Notes: generated from the letters alone by a model not told the origin. A DNA stretch of 64,000 nucleotides from Oscillospiraceae bacterium (GCA_015066205.1 SVOV01000010.1:1-64000); one strand, 5' to 3'. Shown: positions 43,825-52,703, counted from the stretch's first letter. Made by a program: numbers and translations.

Positions 43825-44011
43825 TAAATCCACCCTTACGGGTGGGTGAAATATTGCTTCGCAATGTGAAATACGCCTGCGGCGTGTGAAATTCGCCTCG
43901 AGGGCGAGTGGTGGATTTAATTTCAGTTGATGCGTAAACATCAAATTTCACAATTCACAAAGTGAATTATTTCACCGTGTGCGCAAGCGAACGATTTCAC
44001 TAAATAAAGTG
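43825..44011. repeat. symmetric hairpin array 3 (spacer GTGAAAT / ATTTCAC)
   Basis: Hairpins CCACCC-TTAC-GGGTGG (43830), ATTGC-TTC-GCAAT (near 43853), ACGCC-TGC-GGCGT (near 43873), TCGCC ... GGCGA (near 43893), TTGATG ... CATCAA (near 43927), AATTCAC-AAA-GTGAATT (near 43952) and a final TCACT ... AGTGA. Spacer GTGAAAT at 43846, 43866 and 43886 (20-bp steps), inverse ATTTCAC at 43945, 43969 and 43994. In addition TAAATCCACC (43825) pairs with GGTGGATTTA (43910-43919) to enclose the left half. Confidence 0.8.
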
Positions 44012-44014
44012 AGA

Positions 44015-44114
44015 GTTCGAATTCATACGCAAAACTGCCGAAAATATCTTTTTTGTAGCCTCTATACATATTGAGTATTCATAAGGAAGCAAGCCTGTGA
44101 ATACTCTTTTTTTT
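44015..44114 (+). repeat. direct repeat copy B, ending in a terminator
   Basis: Same layout as copy A at 41784: GTTCGAATTCATA, GCAAAAC, AAATATCTTTTTTGTAGCC, CATATTGAGTATTCATAAGG, TGTGAATACTC and a T-run. It starts 2231 bp after copy A. Confidence 0.8.
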
Positions 44115-44129
44115 ATGGTAAATCATTTA

Positions 44130-44177
44130 ACCAATGTTGACATCTTTACTGTAAAGATTCCAATATTGGTTTTTTTT
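44130..44177 (+). terminator. second terminator-like hairpin behind repeat B
   Basis: ACCAAT ... ATTGGT outer arms enclose ATCTTTA-CTG-TAAAGAT, followed by eight T. No gene ends between this and repeat B. Confidence 0.6.
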
Positions 44178-44190
44178 ACTTTTGAGTACC

Positions 44191-44219
44191 TTGATTTTAG
44201 TTAAGGGCAAATGTATAAT
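44191..44219 (+). promoter_or_regulatory. promoter of the small membrane protein gene
   Basis: TTGATT (44191-44196), 17-bp spacer, TATAAT (44214-44219). This rules out the upstream ATG at 44211 as start. Confidence 0.6.
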
Positions 44220-44237
44220 ATTTTAGGAGGTAATATT

Positions 44238-44720
44238 ATGGTTGAAAAGTATATTAAATTATTTATTAAAAGAAATATTCTTACTGCCTTAATTTGTGCT
44301 TTTCTTATTTTTGTTCCTATTTTTATTGTAGCGCTGATTTTTGATGTATTGTCATACGATTTATTTGTTGCTTTTATACCTTTGCCTATTGCTCTCGTTT
44401 GTGTTTTGATCAGTTTACTGCCAATTATTCGTTTTAAAAAAATGATCATTCAACAGGAAGTTTTATATAATGTAGAGTTTTGTGATACTGATTCAATTAA
44501 TCTTGAAACAACATTATTCTTGAATAAAAAATGGTTAATTTGTGCAGGAAGTTGTGCAATCTATAAGAAGCATATCCATTCTGTTAATTATAAAAAAGTA
44601 ACCGGAAGAGTCGGGGCATCGTACAAAGTAACGATTCAAACCAATGACAATAAACACTATTCTGTTTGGTGTCTTAGTTTATCAAGTATTAAAAAAATTA
44701 AGGAATGGATTAATGATTAA
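44238..44720 (+). CDS. small two-helix membrane protein
   Basis: A 160-residue protein with two adjacent hydrophobic segments near the N-terminus (LTALICAFLIFVPIFIVALIF and IPLPIALVCVLISLLPII). A soluble beta-rich C-terminal half follows, ending WCLSLSSIKKIKEW, which recalls a PH-like or YcxB-type domain. GGAGGTAATATT precedes ATG 44238, a very strong SD. It comes shortly before the metallopeptidase gene and could be in one transcript with it. The family is not recognised for certain. Confidence 0.6.
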   Translation: MVEKYIKLFIKRNILTALICAFLIFVPIFIVALIFDVLSYDLFVAFIPLPIALVCVLISLLPIIRFKKMIIQQEVLYNVEFCDTDSINLETTLFLNKKWLICAGSCAIYKKHIHSVNYKKVTGRVGASYKVTIQTNDNKHYSVWCLSLSSIKKIKEWIND

Positions 44721-44803
44721 ATTATATTTTCGTTATAGATAAATGATTTGATATAATTTATAATTAATTCCTGCTAATTTTATAATGAAATTCGGAGGTC
44801 ATA

Positions 44804-47089
44804 ATGAGCAAGGAAAACAGAAAATACACGGTACCGACTTTTGTTGCTGTTGCATTTATGTTTGTGTGGATTATTCTTACAGTATTTCTTACAGGTGGGC
44901 GTGAAATTTCAGATTTTACAGAACAGGATAAAACAATATTTTCAGTTTTTATAATACTTGAGGTTTTAACTCTTGCCTTTATTATAATTTGCCTTATCAA
45001 AGCACAAAAGCTTTCTGATACAAAGAGTAATAATATAATTAATAATATCAATAAGACTGTTGATAAACGCCACCTTGTAATTAATGTATCATCCTTTGCA
45101 GCACTGACTGTAACTTTGATTTTGGGTATTTTTACTGAAAAGTACATAGATGATGATTACTTAAGCAATATTTCTGGAATTATCTGTGCTATTGCTTTAT
45201 GTTTGCCTATCTTATTTTTAATATTAAATGTAATTATTAAGCTTATTTATAAAAAACGACTCGGCAAAAGATCTTTTGCCGAAAATCAGCAGTTCTTGTT
45301 TTCACACCGAGATGACAGCAAAGAAAGATCAAAGAAAAAGCTGTATATATTGAAAATACTTATTATAATCAATGATATTTACAGCATATTCCTTTCTGTT
45401 TGTGCCTTTGTTTCGGCCTTTTTCTCCGGTATTGTCAGTGATGGCAGATATACCTGCGGTCTGTTGTTAGTTTGTTATATGGTTCTGACTGCTGCCACAT
45501 TAAGAATTCGACTTGAGCCCTCTGACGGGATATTTGAGGATGATAAGACTTATGTTAATGAAAATGATTATCCTGCTCTTTATAATTTAGCAAAAAAAGC
45601 GGCAACAGTAACGGGATGCGACGGGGCAATTAAAATAGCTATACTTGATGATTTTAACGCAGGTGCAGCTATATTTAATAATACAATTTCAATTCAGCTT
45701 GGTGCACTGTTATTAAATGTTTTATCTGAAGACGAGGTCTATTGTGTTTTATTACACGAATTTTTCCATATAAAAGACGAGTTGAATCATAGAAGAATTA
45801 GTAAATTCAATCGGTATGTTATTGACTTCCAAAACAATGAAATTTCAAATTTCTATTCAAATATTACCAAGCACCTTTTCTCTTTTCTTGATATTTATTA
45901 TAATTTGCAGTACAATCTGTACTTATATTCTGTTTCATTGTCTCGTGAATTTGCTGCAGACAAAAATATGGCAATTTACGGCGACAGCAAAACTGCCGCT
46001 TCTTCGTTAATAAAAATAAAATATTATGAACTTTATGATTGGGAAAAAGGTACTTATGACACAACCTGTAATTTTGAGACAGCGGAATACGATACCGATT
46101 CTTTGAATACAGAGCTTCAAAGGTTTAAAGAAGCTGTCAGTCTTAATGCAGAGAAATGGAACGGGCTTATCAACAATGAAATCCTTTCTCGCAGTGCATC
46201 ACACCCTACATTAAAAATGAGACTTGAAAACCTGGGAATCGATGAAATCATAACATTGAAGATTGAAAGCTCGGCGGAATATATTGCAGATTGTGAAAAA
46301 GCGATTATATATGTAAGCTCGTTAATTGCTGAACAGAGTAAAGATTCATACGAAGAATACCGTAAATATTATTATATTGAATCAAAAGAATTAGTTGAAA
46401 AATGGGAACAGAACGGAAGAACTGTAATTGCTGAGGAATACAGAGATATCTGCGATGCGCTTCGCCGTTTAGGAAGAAATTCCGAAGCTCTTGAATTATG
46501 CGAAAATGCTATCAAGCTGCTTGATGATGTTGGCTCGTGCTATGCGTACTTCGTAAAAGGATGCTTTTTGCTTCATTCCTTTAATGAAGCTGGTATTGAA
46601 TATATTTATAAGGCTATTGAGAACAACCATAACTATGTTGATGAAGGTCTTTCGGAAATCGGCAGTTTTTGCTGTCTTACAGGACAAGAGGATCAATTGG
46701 AAATATATCGTGAAAGAGCAATTGCTTTAACCGAGGAAAATAAAACTCATTCCGAAGCTTCCGTTCTTAATAAAAAAGACAGGCTTTCAACAGAGTCGCT
46801 TCCTGACGGAATGTTAGATGATATACTTTCCCACATTACATCGTCATATTGTGAAAATATCGAAAAGATCTATCTGGTAAGAAAAACCATAACTGATGAT
46901 TTCTTTTCAAGTGTATTTGTCATAAAAATATCTTCTGACACTGATGATGATATCAGGTATAAAATTTTACAAAAAGCTTTTAACTATCTTGATACTTGCA
47001 GTGAGTGGCAGTTTTCTTTGTTTGATTATGACGATGTTAAGGATGTTAAAATAGAGCTAATACCCGATAGTTGTGTTTATTCAAAATAG
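44804..47089 (+). CDS. multi-pass M48-like zinc metallopeptidase with C-terminal helical repeats
   Basis: A 761-residue protein. About six transmembrane helices (12-30, 47-66, 95-111, 124-149, 184-210, 218-236) precede the peptidase domain. The zinc motif is VLLHEFFHIKDE (His318, Glu319, His322), and a downstream SREFAADKNMA gives the third ligand Glu382; the pair matches the M48/HtpX group. From about 490 onward the sequence is helical with TPR-like repeats, for example ALRRLGRNSEALELCENAI, a combination not usual for HtpX. GGAGG precedes the ATG. It may cleave or quality-control membrane proteins; its partner, if any, is the small membrane protein upstream. Confidence 0.82.
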   Translation: MSKENRKYTVPTFVAVAFMFVWIILTVFLTGGREISDFTEQDKTIFSVFIILEVLTLAFIIICLIKAQKLSDTKSNNIINNINKTVDKRHLVINVSSFAALTVTLILGIFTEKYIDDDYLSNISGIICAIALCLPILFLILNVIIKLIYKKRLGKRSFAENQQFLFSHRDDSKERSKKKLYILKILIIINDIYSIFLSVCAFVSAFFSGIVSDGRYTCGLLLVCYMVLTAATLRIRLEPSDGIFEDDKTYVNENDYPALYNLAKKAATVTGCDGAIKIAILDDFNAGAAIFNNTISIQLGALLLNVLSEDEVYCVLLHEFFHIKDELNHRRISKFNRYVIDFQNNEISNFYSNITKHLFSFLDIYYNLQYNLYLYSVSLSREFAADKNMAIYGDSKTAASSLIKIKYYELYDWEKGTYDTTCNFETAEYDTDSLNTELQRFKEAVSLNAEKWNGLINNEILSRSASHPTLKMRLENLGIDEIITLKIESSAEYIADCEKAIIYVSSLIAEQSKDSYEEYRKYYYIESKELVEKWEQNGRTVIAEEYRDICDALRRLGRNSEALELCENAIKLLDDVGSCYAYFVKGCFLLHSFNEAGIEYIYKAIENNHNYVDEGLSEIGSFCCLTGQEDQLEIYRERAIALTEENKTHSEASVLNKKDRLSTESLPDGMLDDILSHITSSYCENIEKIYLVRKTITDDFFSSVFVIKISSDTDDDIRYKILQKAFNYLDTCSEWQFSLFDYDDVKDVKIELIPDSCVYSK

Positions 47090-47120
47090 ACTTATGTATT
47101 ATTTTAATTTCTAATAATAA

Positions 47121-47159
47121 AAATATGAGAGCCGTACTTTTTGTACGACTCTCATATTT
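47121..47159. terminator. convergent terminator after the metallopeptidase gene
   Basis: AAATATGAGAG-C-CGTAC-T5-GTACG-A-CTCTCATATTT: a near-perfect 17-bp stem between convergent genes. Confidence 0.85.
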
Positions 47160-47162
47160 ATA

Positions 47163-49295
47163 TCAGAACTTTGTTATTGTACCGGCATCATATGAGAAGG
47201 GAACAAAGCCTGTTTTGAGCGCGGGGCTGTTTTCGGCGAGAGTAAAATCTCTGTTTGCCGCATCCTTAAAGAGGGGATCTTCAAATACTGCGTTATTGTA
47301 ATAGCCTCTTGTTGTCATAATAACAAGGTTGCATCTTTCAATAAGCTTCATTGATTCACCGGAGAATACATTGCCGCCGTTTTTGTAGTCCCAGTAGAGG
47401 TTACTGTCATCAATAAACCAATCTTTTTTATAGGAATGATTATACATTACTGTATTATCGCCAACGAGAATGTTATTCTTAAGAGTGAGAGAATTGTGAT
47501 CTTCGTTTCTTGTTATGATAAATTGTCCCTCACCGCCGAAAGCAAAGATATTGTTTCGGATGATATTTTCCTTACCGTAATGCTGATGGAAGGTCTGCGA
47601 TGAGCAGTCATATACGAGGTTGTTTTCTACTGTCATATAGCTTGAGCCTTCATCGAGATAAATGCCCCATCCGCCGTAGCCGTATGCGCCTTCATCACAT
47701 CCGACATTATAAATAACATTACCTGATATTACAGTTTTGGGCTGAACTCCGAGTGTATAAATACCGCCCATATCAGAAAGCCAGCCATTACCGATATTAT
47801 ATATAAGGTTATCTGCAATTTTGATGTTATCTGTTGAATTATCGGCATAGCCCCAGCTCCAACCGACGGATACACCTGTATACCAACCGTCATGTATTTC
47901 ATTGTTTGAAAGTTCACAGTTGATGGCGTGGGTGAGAAGAATACCTATTGCATTATTGAATATTCTTCCGTAATAGCCGATATGGCAGTCCTTAACATTG
48001 ATATTTTCAGTAGAGGCAGGAACAACAAATTCACCGTCAATGAAAATTGCATTTGCTCCGATATCGTTAAACAAGGAGCTTTCTATATTGCAGTTCTTTG
48101 ATGCTTTTTCAAATTTAACTGCTGAATATCCGATATTTTCAAAACGACAGTCTGTAAAATTGATGCCGTCTGATGCCGAAACAAGAATTGCGGCAGGAAC
48201 CTCATATGCAGCCTGAGGATGATCTGTGCCGTATTCAATATTGTTATAGAGAGGATGCGATTCGGGGAATGGTACACCTGTATGCTTTCCGTCAATATGA
48301 TCCCAGTCTGTATTTATAAAATTTATACCTTGGAATGAGATATTTTTTGCATTTATAAAAGTAATAAGCTGTTCAGTCACGGCAGCGTAAAGTGTTGTGT
48401 TTTCGGTGGTATCTCCGTCTTCAGGAATGTAATAAAGCTTATCCTCTGTTCTGTCAAGATACCATTCTCCCGGAAGTGAAAGAGCCTCTTTTACATTTTC
48501 AAAAATATAATTATCATCAACTCTTACTGTCATTGCTGAAGCCTTGTTTGTTTCAACTCTTCCGCTGTTTTTATCAATTGAGTGAACGGGAAGAAGATCG
48601 TCACACCAGAAATGCATTATCTTGATATCAATATCAGACGGATTTGAAAAATCAAGAAGATCGGAGGAATTAACCTTGAAGGCAACTGAATGAGTGAAGA
48701 AGTTTGGTTCATATTCAGGAACAATCGCTTCGTCCGTGAGAGGATCTGCTATTTTGAAAGTGCCTTCCTTAGGGTAAATTGATCGGCTCAGTCTCTTATT
48801 GTCCTTATACAAGGAACGGAAATAGTCGCTGTCATTATCAACTGTTACATCTGCTGAGAAGGCTTTAATGCCGTTTATCTGAGTTTCTTTCCATTCTGTA
48901 ATTGCTTTTGATCCGGTGAAAGATACATTTTCGCCGGGATAAGAACGGTAAAGTACATTATTTTTATCCCTCTCAGTGAATTCTAAAGTTTTTTCTATGA
49001 AATATGTGCCCTCTCTGAACCATACAGTTATAAGTTCATCAGTTTCTGATTCCTTAACAAGCTCTTTTGCTTTATTTATAGTCGCAATTGGAGCTGAAAG
49101 AGAACCGTCATTGCTGTCGCTTCCGTCAGGCGAAACTACAATATCATATTTTCCCATTGAAAATTCTCCTTCATCGAAAGCTACTTTTTCTGTTACTTCC
49201 GGCTCATTATAGATACCCTCGACAGGAGCTGCAGGGCAGAAAATCATTGTGAACCATGTAATAACAGCCGTGAAAAATGCAGTAATTTTTGCCAT
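47163..49295 (-). CDS. secreted right-handed beta-helix protein
   Basis: A 710-residue exported protein. A hydrophobic signal (ITAFFTAVITWFTMIFCPA) comes first, with a Cys at about residue 20 that is not in a clear lipobox. Then come SPDGSDSNDGSLSAPIATI and GTYFIEKTLEFTE, the usual opening of secreted beta-helix glycan-acting proteins, an inserted beta domain (about 150-300), and parallel beta-helix coils with repeated N-x-I/V turns (FENIGYSAVKF, NNEIHDGWYTGVS). Such folds include GH141-like and pectinolytic enzymes, but the catalytic residues cannot be assigned, so the substrate is open. GAGG precedes the ATG. It is one of very few proteins in the window made for export. Confidence 0.75.
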   Translation of the reverse strand: MAKITAFFTAVITWFTMIFCPAAPVEGIYNEPEVTEKVAFDEGEFSMGKYDIVVSPDGSDSNDGSLSAPIATINKAKELVKESETDELITVWFREGTYFIEKTLEFTERDKNNVLYRSYPGENVSFTGSKAITEWKETQINGIKAFSADVTVDNDSDYFRSLYKDNKRLSRSIYPKEGTFKIADPLTDEAIVPEYEPNFFTHSVAFKVNSSDLLDFSNPSDIDIKIMHFWCDDLLPVHSIDKNSGRVETNKASAMTVRVDDNYIFENVKEALSLPGEWYLDRTEDKLYYIPEDGDTTENTTLYAAVTEQLITFINAKNISFQGINFINTDWDHIDGKHTGVPFPESHPLYNNIEYGTDHPQAAYEVPAAILVSASDGINFTDCRFENIGYSAVKFEKASKNCNIESSLFNDIGANAIFIDGEFVVPASTENINVKDCHIGYYGRIFNNAIGILLTHAINCELSNNEIHDGWYTGVSVGWSWGYADNSTDNIKIADNLIYNIGNGWLSDMGGIYTLGVQPKTVISGNVIYNVGCDEGAYGYGGWGIYLDEGSSYMTVENNLVYDCSSQTFHQHYGKENIIRNNIFAFGGEGQFIITRNEDHNSLTLKNNILVGDNTVMYNHSYKKDWFIDDSNLYWDYKNGGNVFSGESMKLIERCNLVIMTTRGYYNNAVFEDPLFKDAANRDFTLAENSPALKTGFVPFSYDAGTITKF

Positions 49296-49368
49296 AAGAA
49301 TACCTCACTTTTTTGATCGTATAATGATTATAACCGAATGATTTATTAATTGCAATAGTATTTAAATA

Positions 49369-49393
49369 GCGACAGTCGGTTAAAGACTGTCGC
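49369..49393 (-). terminator. hairpin behind the GH3 gene
   Basis: GCGACAGTC / GACTGTCGC with a 7-nt loop, 9 bp past the GH3 stop. It lacks a strong T-run; weak terminator of the GACA family. Confidence 0.55.
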
Positions 49394-49401
49394 AAATTCT
49401 G

Positions 49402-51783
49402 TCACTTTACAAGCTTAAAGAACATTTCAAGAATTCTTTTTACACAAAGCTCAAGGTCAGCTCTGGTAAGCTCATTATTATTAACAGCTTCTATGAGCTC
49501 ATCAGGATAACCGCAATGCATTTTCATATCATTTCCTGCTTTCACCTCAATGACAGGTCTGTTTTTAACACCCCAGTCCGTAACGACCATACCGTTAAAG
49601 CCCCATTCATTTCTTAAAATTCCAGTCAGAAGCTCATAGCTTTCGCTTGTGTGAAGACCGTTAATGAGATTATATGAAGACATAATAGTCCAAGGGTCAG
49701 CCTCTTTAACTGTAATTTCAAAGGGCTTAAGATAAATTTCTCTTAATGCTCGTTCTGAAAGTCTGGAATCGCTTGCAAATCTGTTAGCTTCTTTGTTGTT
49801 ACAGGCGAAATGCTTGACAGAAACAGCAGCCTTCTGTGATTGTACGCCTCTTACCGTTGCAGCACCGCATTTTCCTGCAAGGACAGGGTCTTCAGAATAG
49901 TATTCAAAGTTTCTGCCGCAAAGAGGATCACGGTGAATATTAACAGCAGGGGAGAGCCATACTCCGATATTGTTTTCGCGAAGCTCTGCTCCGCCGCCTG
50001 CACCGACTTTTTCTATAAGCTCGGTATTCCATGTACAGGCAAGAAGAGTAGCGCAAGGCCAGGCTGTTGTAGGAATGCCTGTTTCGGGTTCAAGGCGAAG
50101 ACCTGCAGGTCCGTCTGCAGTGGGGATTGCAGGAATTGAAAGTCGATTAAGACCGCCGAAGCATCCTGTATTGGCAACGCCCGTCGGAGGCTGTCCGCCG
50201 ACAAGAAAAGCAAGTTCATCAAGTGTCAGCTGACGGATAAAAGAGTTGATATCAAGCCCGTTTAATACTTCGTCGAACTTCTTTGGTTCTTCAGGCTCTT
50301 TAGTATCTGTTAAAGTATTCTCGGCATATAAGTATTCTCTATCGCAAGAGGGTATGTTCTCATAAGTTCCGTCAGAAATCATTCTTTTGCTGAGTTTTCT
50401 GGGACAGCAGTAAGATGTAAGCTTTTCACATATGATATTTTCATTGATTTCATAAGTAAATTCTGCTTTTTCACAGCTTCTTACACTGTTTCCCAAATAG
50501 AATGAATAAGATCCTTTTTCGAGAATATAGCAGGATTTTGAAATCTTTCCGAGATCATCAAAGCTTGCCATTGAATTGATATCAAAGGAAAGATGCACGG
50601 TCTGAGATTCACCGGGGTTCAGAAGCTTTGTTTTTTTGAATGCAATCAGGCATTTTGAGGGTTTTCCGAGAAGTCCCTCAGGGGCACTGAAATATACCTG
50701 AACAACCTCTTTTCCTTTGACTTTACCGATATTTTTAACATTAACAACGCAATGGATCTTACCGCCGTGTGAAAAAGCGAGAATATCGCTGAATTCGAAT
50801 GATGTATAAGAAAGACCGAAGCCGAACGGATAACGGACATATTCCTTTGCACCCGGAATGGTTTCATAATATCTGTAGCCGACATATATGTCATCTGAAT
50901 AATCTACATATTCAAAACATTTCCAGAAATCATCCTTTGTAGGACTATAATCATACGATTTAATTATTGTATCTGCAAGCTTACCGGAGGGCGTTACATC
51001 ACCTGTAAGAACATCAGCTATTGCAGAACCGCCTTCGATGCCTCCTTGCCATACAAAAACAACTGCAGAAATCCTGTCATTTTCAGCAAAATACTCGCAA
51101 TCGATCACTGCGCCCGAATTAATGAGAATTATAACCTTATTGAATTTATCGCAAAGGCGGTCAATTATGCTTTTTTCGAGTTCGGATAAATAGTAATCAC
51201 CGGGAATGGGTCTTCTGTCTACACCTTCAGCAGAAAATCTGCTGACAGTGAAAATTGCAGTATCTGCAAATTCTGCAGCAGACGCTATCATTTCATTCGG
51301 TACATCCGGCTCTCTTACATGCATTGCTGCAAAGGTGTCATAGGTCATATCATCCCTTTCCTGACAGAAGGGCATATTATTGACTATATCCCAACGGGCG
51401 TTTATCTGTTCCTGAGTAAGTACATTAATGCTTTCCTTTTTTACATATGCCTTATAAAATTCAGCTAAAGGCCTATAAACTTCAACCTTATTTTCATCTT
51501 CCTTTTCAATAAAGCCTTCATATATATTTCTGATATAGGGACAGTGTACATCACCGCTTCCGCCGCCGCCCTTTATATATTCAATTGTTGCTTTGCCGAA
51601 TAATGCAACCTTTTCATTAAGTGAGAGGGGGAGAGCGTTGTTTAAGTTTTTCAGCAGAACTATTCCTTCGCCTGCGGCTTCTCTTGAAAGTGAAATATGT
51701 TCTTTTGATGCTGTAACTCTTCTTCCGTCTTTTCCCAAGGGAAGACAAGGCTGGAATCTGAATCTTGCAAATTTATCCATCAT
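49402..51783 (-). CDS. domain-swapped family 3 glycoside hydrolase (beta-glucosidase type)
   Basis: A 793-residue GH3 enzyme with the two core domains in reverse order. The alpha/beta sandwich (GIVLLKNLNNALPL) is at residues 35-300, a fibronectin-III-like domain follows (about 320-440, with YPFGFGLSYTSFEF before it), and the catalytic TIM barrel is C-terminal (about 505-793, LGG-type start QLTLDELAFLVGG). The nucleophile is Asp736 in VVTDWG. The swap is known in ruminal beta-glucosidases, for example from Ruminococcus and Butyrivibrio. No signal peptide. GGAGG precedes the ATG. It is the last of several same-direction genes after purC. Confidence 0.9.
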   Translation of the reverse strand: MMDKFARFRFQPCLPLGKDGRRVTASKEHISLSREAAGEGIVLLKNLNNALPLSLNEKVALFGKATIEYIKGGGGSGDVHCPYIRNIYEGFIEKEDENKVEVYRPLAEFYKAYVKKESINVLTQEQINARWDIVNNMPFCQERDDMTYDTFAAMHVREPDVPNEMIASAAEFADTAIFTVSRFSAEGVDRRPIPGDYYLSELEKSIIDRLCDKFNKVIILINSGAVIDCEYFAENDRISAVVFVWQGGIEGGSAIADVLTGDVTPSGKLADTIIKSYDYSPTKDDFWKCFEYVDYSDDIYVGYRYYETIPGAKEYVRYPFGFGLSYTSFEFSDILAFSHGGKIHCVVNVKNIGKVKGKEVVQVYFSAPEGLLGKPSKCLIAFKKTKLLNPGESQTVHLSFDINSMASFDDLGKISKSCYILEKGSYSFYLGNSVRSCEKAEFTYEINENIICEKLTSYCCPRKLSKRMISDGTYENIPSCDREYLYAENTLTDTKEPEEPKKFDEVLNGLDINSFIRQLTLDELAFLVGGQPPTGVANTGCFGGLNRLSIPAIPTADGPAGLRLEPETGIPTTAWPCATLLACTWNTELIEKVGAGGGAELRENNIGVWLSPAVNIHRDPLCGRNFEYYSEDPVLAGKCGAATVRGVQSQKAAVSVKHFACNNKEANRFASDSRLSERALREIYLKPFEITVKEADPWTIMSSYNLINGLHTSESYELLTGILRNEWGFNGMVVTDWGVKNRPVIEVKAGNDMKMHCGYPDELIEAVNNNELTRADLELCVKRILEMFFKLVK

Positions 51784-51843
51784 ATAATTACCTCCTTATT
51801 TAATCAGATATTTTAATATTAATTTTAACATAAGTCAAGATAA

Positions 51844-51870
51844 AGGGGACAGCTTTGTCAGCTGTCCCCT
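51844..51870 (-). terminator. hairpin after purC
   Basis: AGGGGACAGC / GCTGTCCCCT perfect 10-bp stem with a 7-nt loop, 5 bp beyond the purC stop. On the minus strand it is followed by TTTATCTT. Confidence 0.65.
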
Positions 51871-51875
51871 GAAAA

Positions 51876-52562
51876 TTATTTGATCTTTTCAAGAATGAGC
51901 TTCGCGCAATCGATCTGATTGGGAATTGTACCGTCAGTGTCCTTTACTCTCCAGATGTCAGGAGTTATCTCGTCTGCGACAAAAATCTTTCCTGTTTCGT
52001 CATATCCGACCTCTATCTTAAAATCGATAAGAGTAAGGCTCATGGTTGCAAGCTCTTTTTTAAGAACCTCACCGACCTTTACAACTACATCAAGAGCTTC
52101 ATTGTACTGGCCTTCCTTAAGAATACCTTTCATAAGGCAGATTCTTTCGCTGATGAGGGGATCGCCCTGTTCATCATCCTTAAGAGTTACTTCTGCGTAA
52201 GGAGGCTCAAAGGGAATTCCTTCTTCAAGTGAAAATCTGCGGCACATACTGCCTGCAGTGAAATAACGAACAATGAATTCAAGTCTTGGAACTGTAAGAT
52301 TACGGACTTTCATAAGTCCCTGTTCAATATCTGCTCCGAGATAGTGTGTGGGAATTCCGTTTTCTTCCATAAGCTCGAAGAAGTATTTTGAGACCTCGAG
52401 GCCAACCTTACCTTTACCTTCAACACTTCCGCCGACAGTGTTTGAACCGGGATCGAATACGCCGTTTTCACCGGTAGCACTGTCTTTGAAGAAAAGATGA
52501 ACTATGCCTGTCTCTTCATCAAGCATAACATTTTTTGTTTTACCTTCGTAAAGCTTTTTCAT
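51876..52562 (-). CDS. purC: SAICAR synthetase
   Basis: A 228-residue phosphoribosylaminoimidazole-succinocarboxamide synthase, ligating aspartate to CAIR in purine synthesis. It starts with the family block KKLYEGKTKNV. FKDSATGENG, LEFIVRYFTAGSMCRRF and SLTLIDFKIEVGYD follow. Length is normal. It has its own promoter and stands apart from other pur genes, with glycosidase genes on both sides. The leader holds a hairpin at 52585-52603; no purine riboswitch fold was seen. Confidence 0.95.
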   Translation of the reverse strand: MKKLYEGKTKNVMLDEETGIVHLFFKDSATGENGVFDPGSNTVGGSVEGKGKVGLEVSKYFFELMEENGIPTHYLGADIEQGLMKVRNLTVPRLEFIVRYFTAGSMCRRFSLEEGIPFEPPYAEVTLKDDEQGDPLISERICLMKGILKEGQYNEALDVVVKVGEVLKKELATMSLTLIDFKIEVGYDETGKIFVADEITPDIWRVKDTDGTIPNQIDCAKLILEKIK

Positions 52563-52584
52563 AAATCTAACACCCCTATTATGT

Positions 52585-52641
52585 GCCGAAAATCTCGTTC
52601 GGCTTTTTTTAGATTATATCACAGCGAGTTTTTATGTTCAA
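52585..52641 (-). promoter_or_regulatory. purC promoter and leader hairpin
   Basis: On the minus strand: TTGAAC, 17-bp spacer, TATAAT (-10 at 52613-52618, -35 at 52636-52641). The leader begins with an A-run and the stem GCCGAA-N7-TTCGGC at 52585-52603. It could protect the mRNA end, and read in the opposite sense it is a perfect terminator with seven T. Confidence 0.65.
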
Positions 52642-52703
52642 TAAAAAAAGAGTGTAGATCATTTTAATAATTTAATGAGAATGATTAAAAATTCTGCTGA
52701 ATT

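Noticed and set aside
41602-44011. CRISPR array
   Set aside because: The repeated unit is only 6-9 bp, it inverts at the array centre, the intervening DNA is self-complementary, and no cas genes are near.
44804-47089. BlaR1/M56 type sensor
   Set aside because: No penicillin-binding sensor domain, and the zinc motif context fits M48.
52563-52703. Purine riboswitch ahead of purC
   Set aside because: Only a simple hairpin and a promoter were found; no three-way junction core was recognised.
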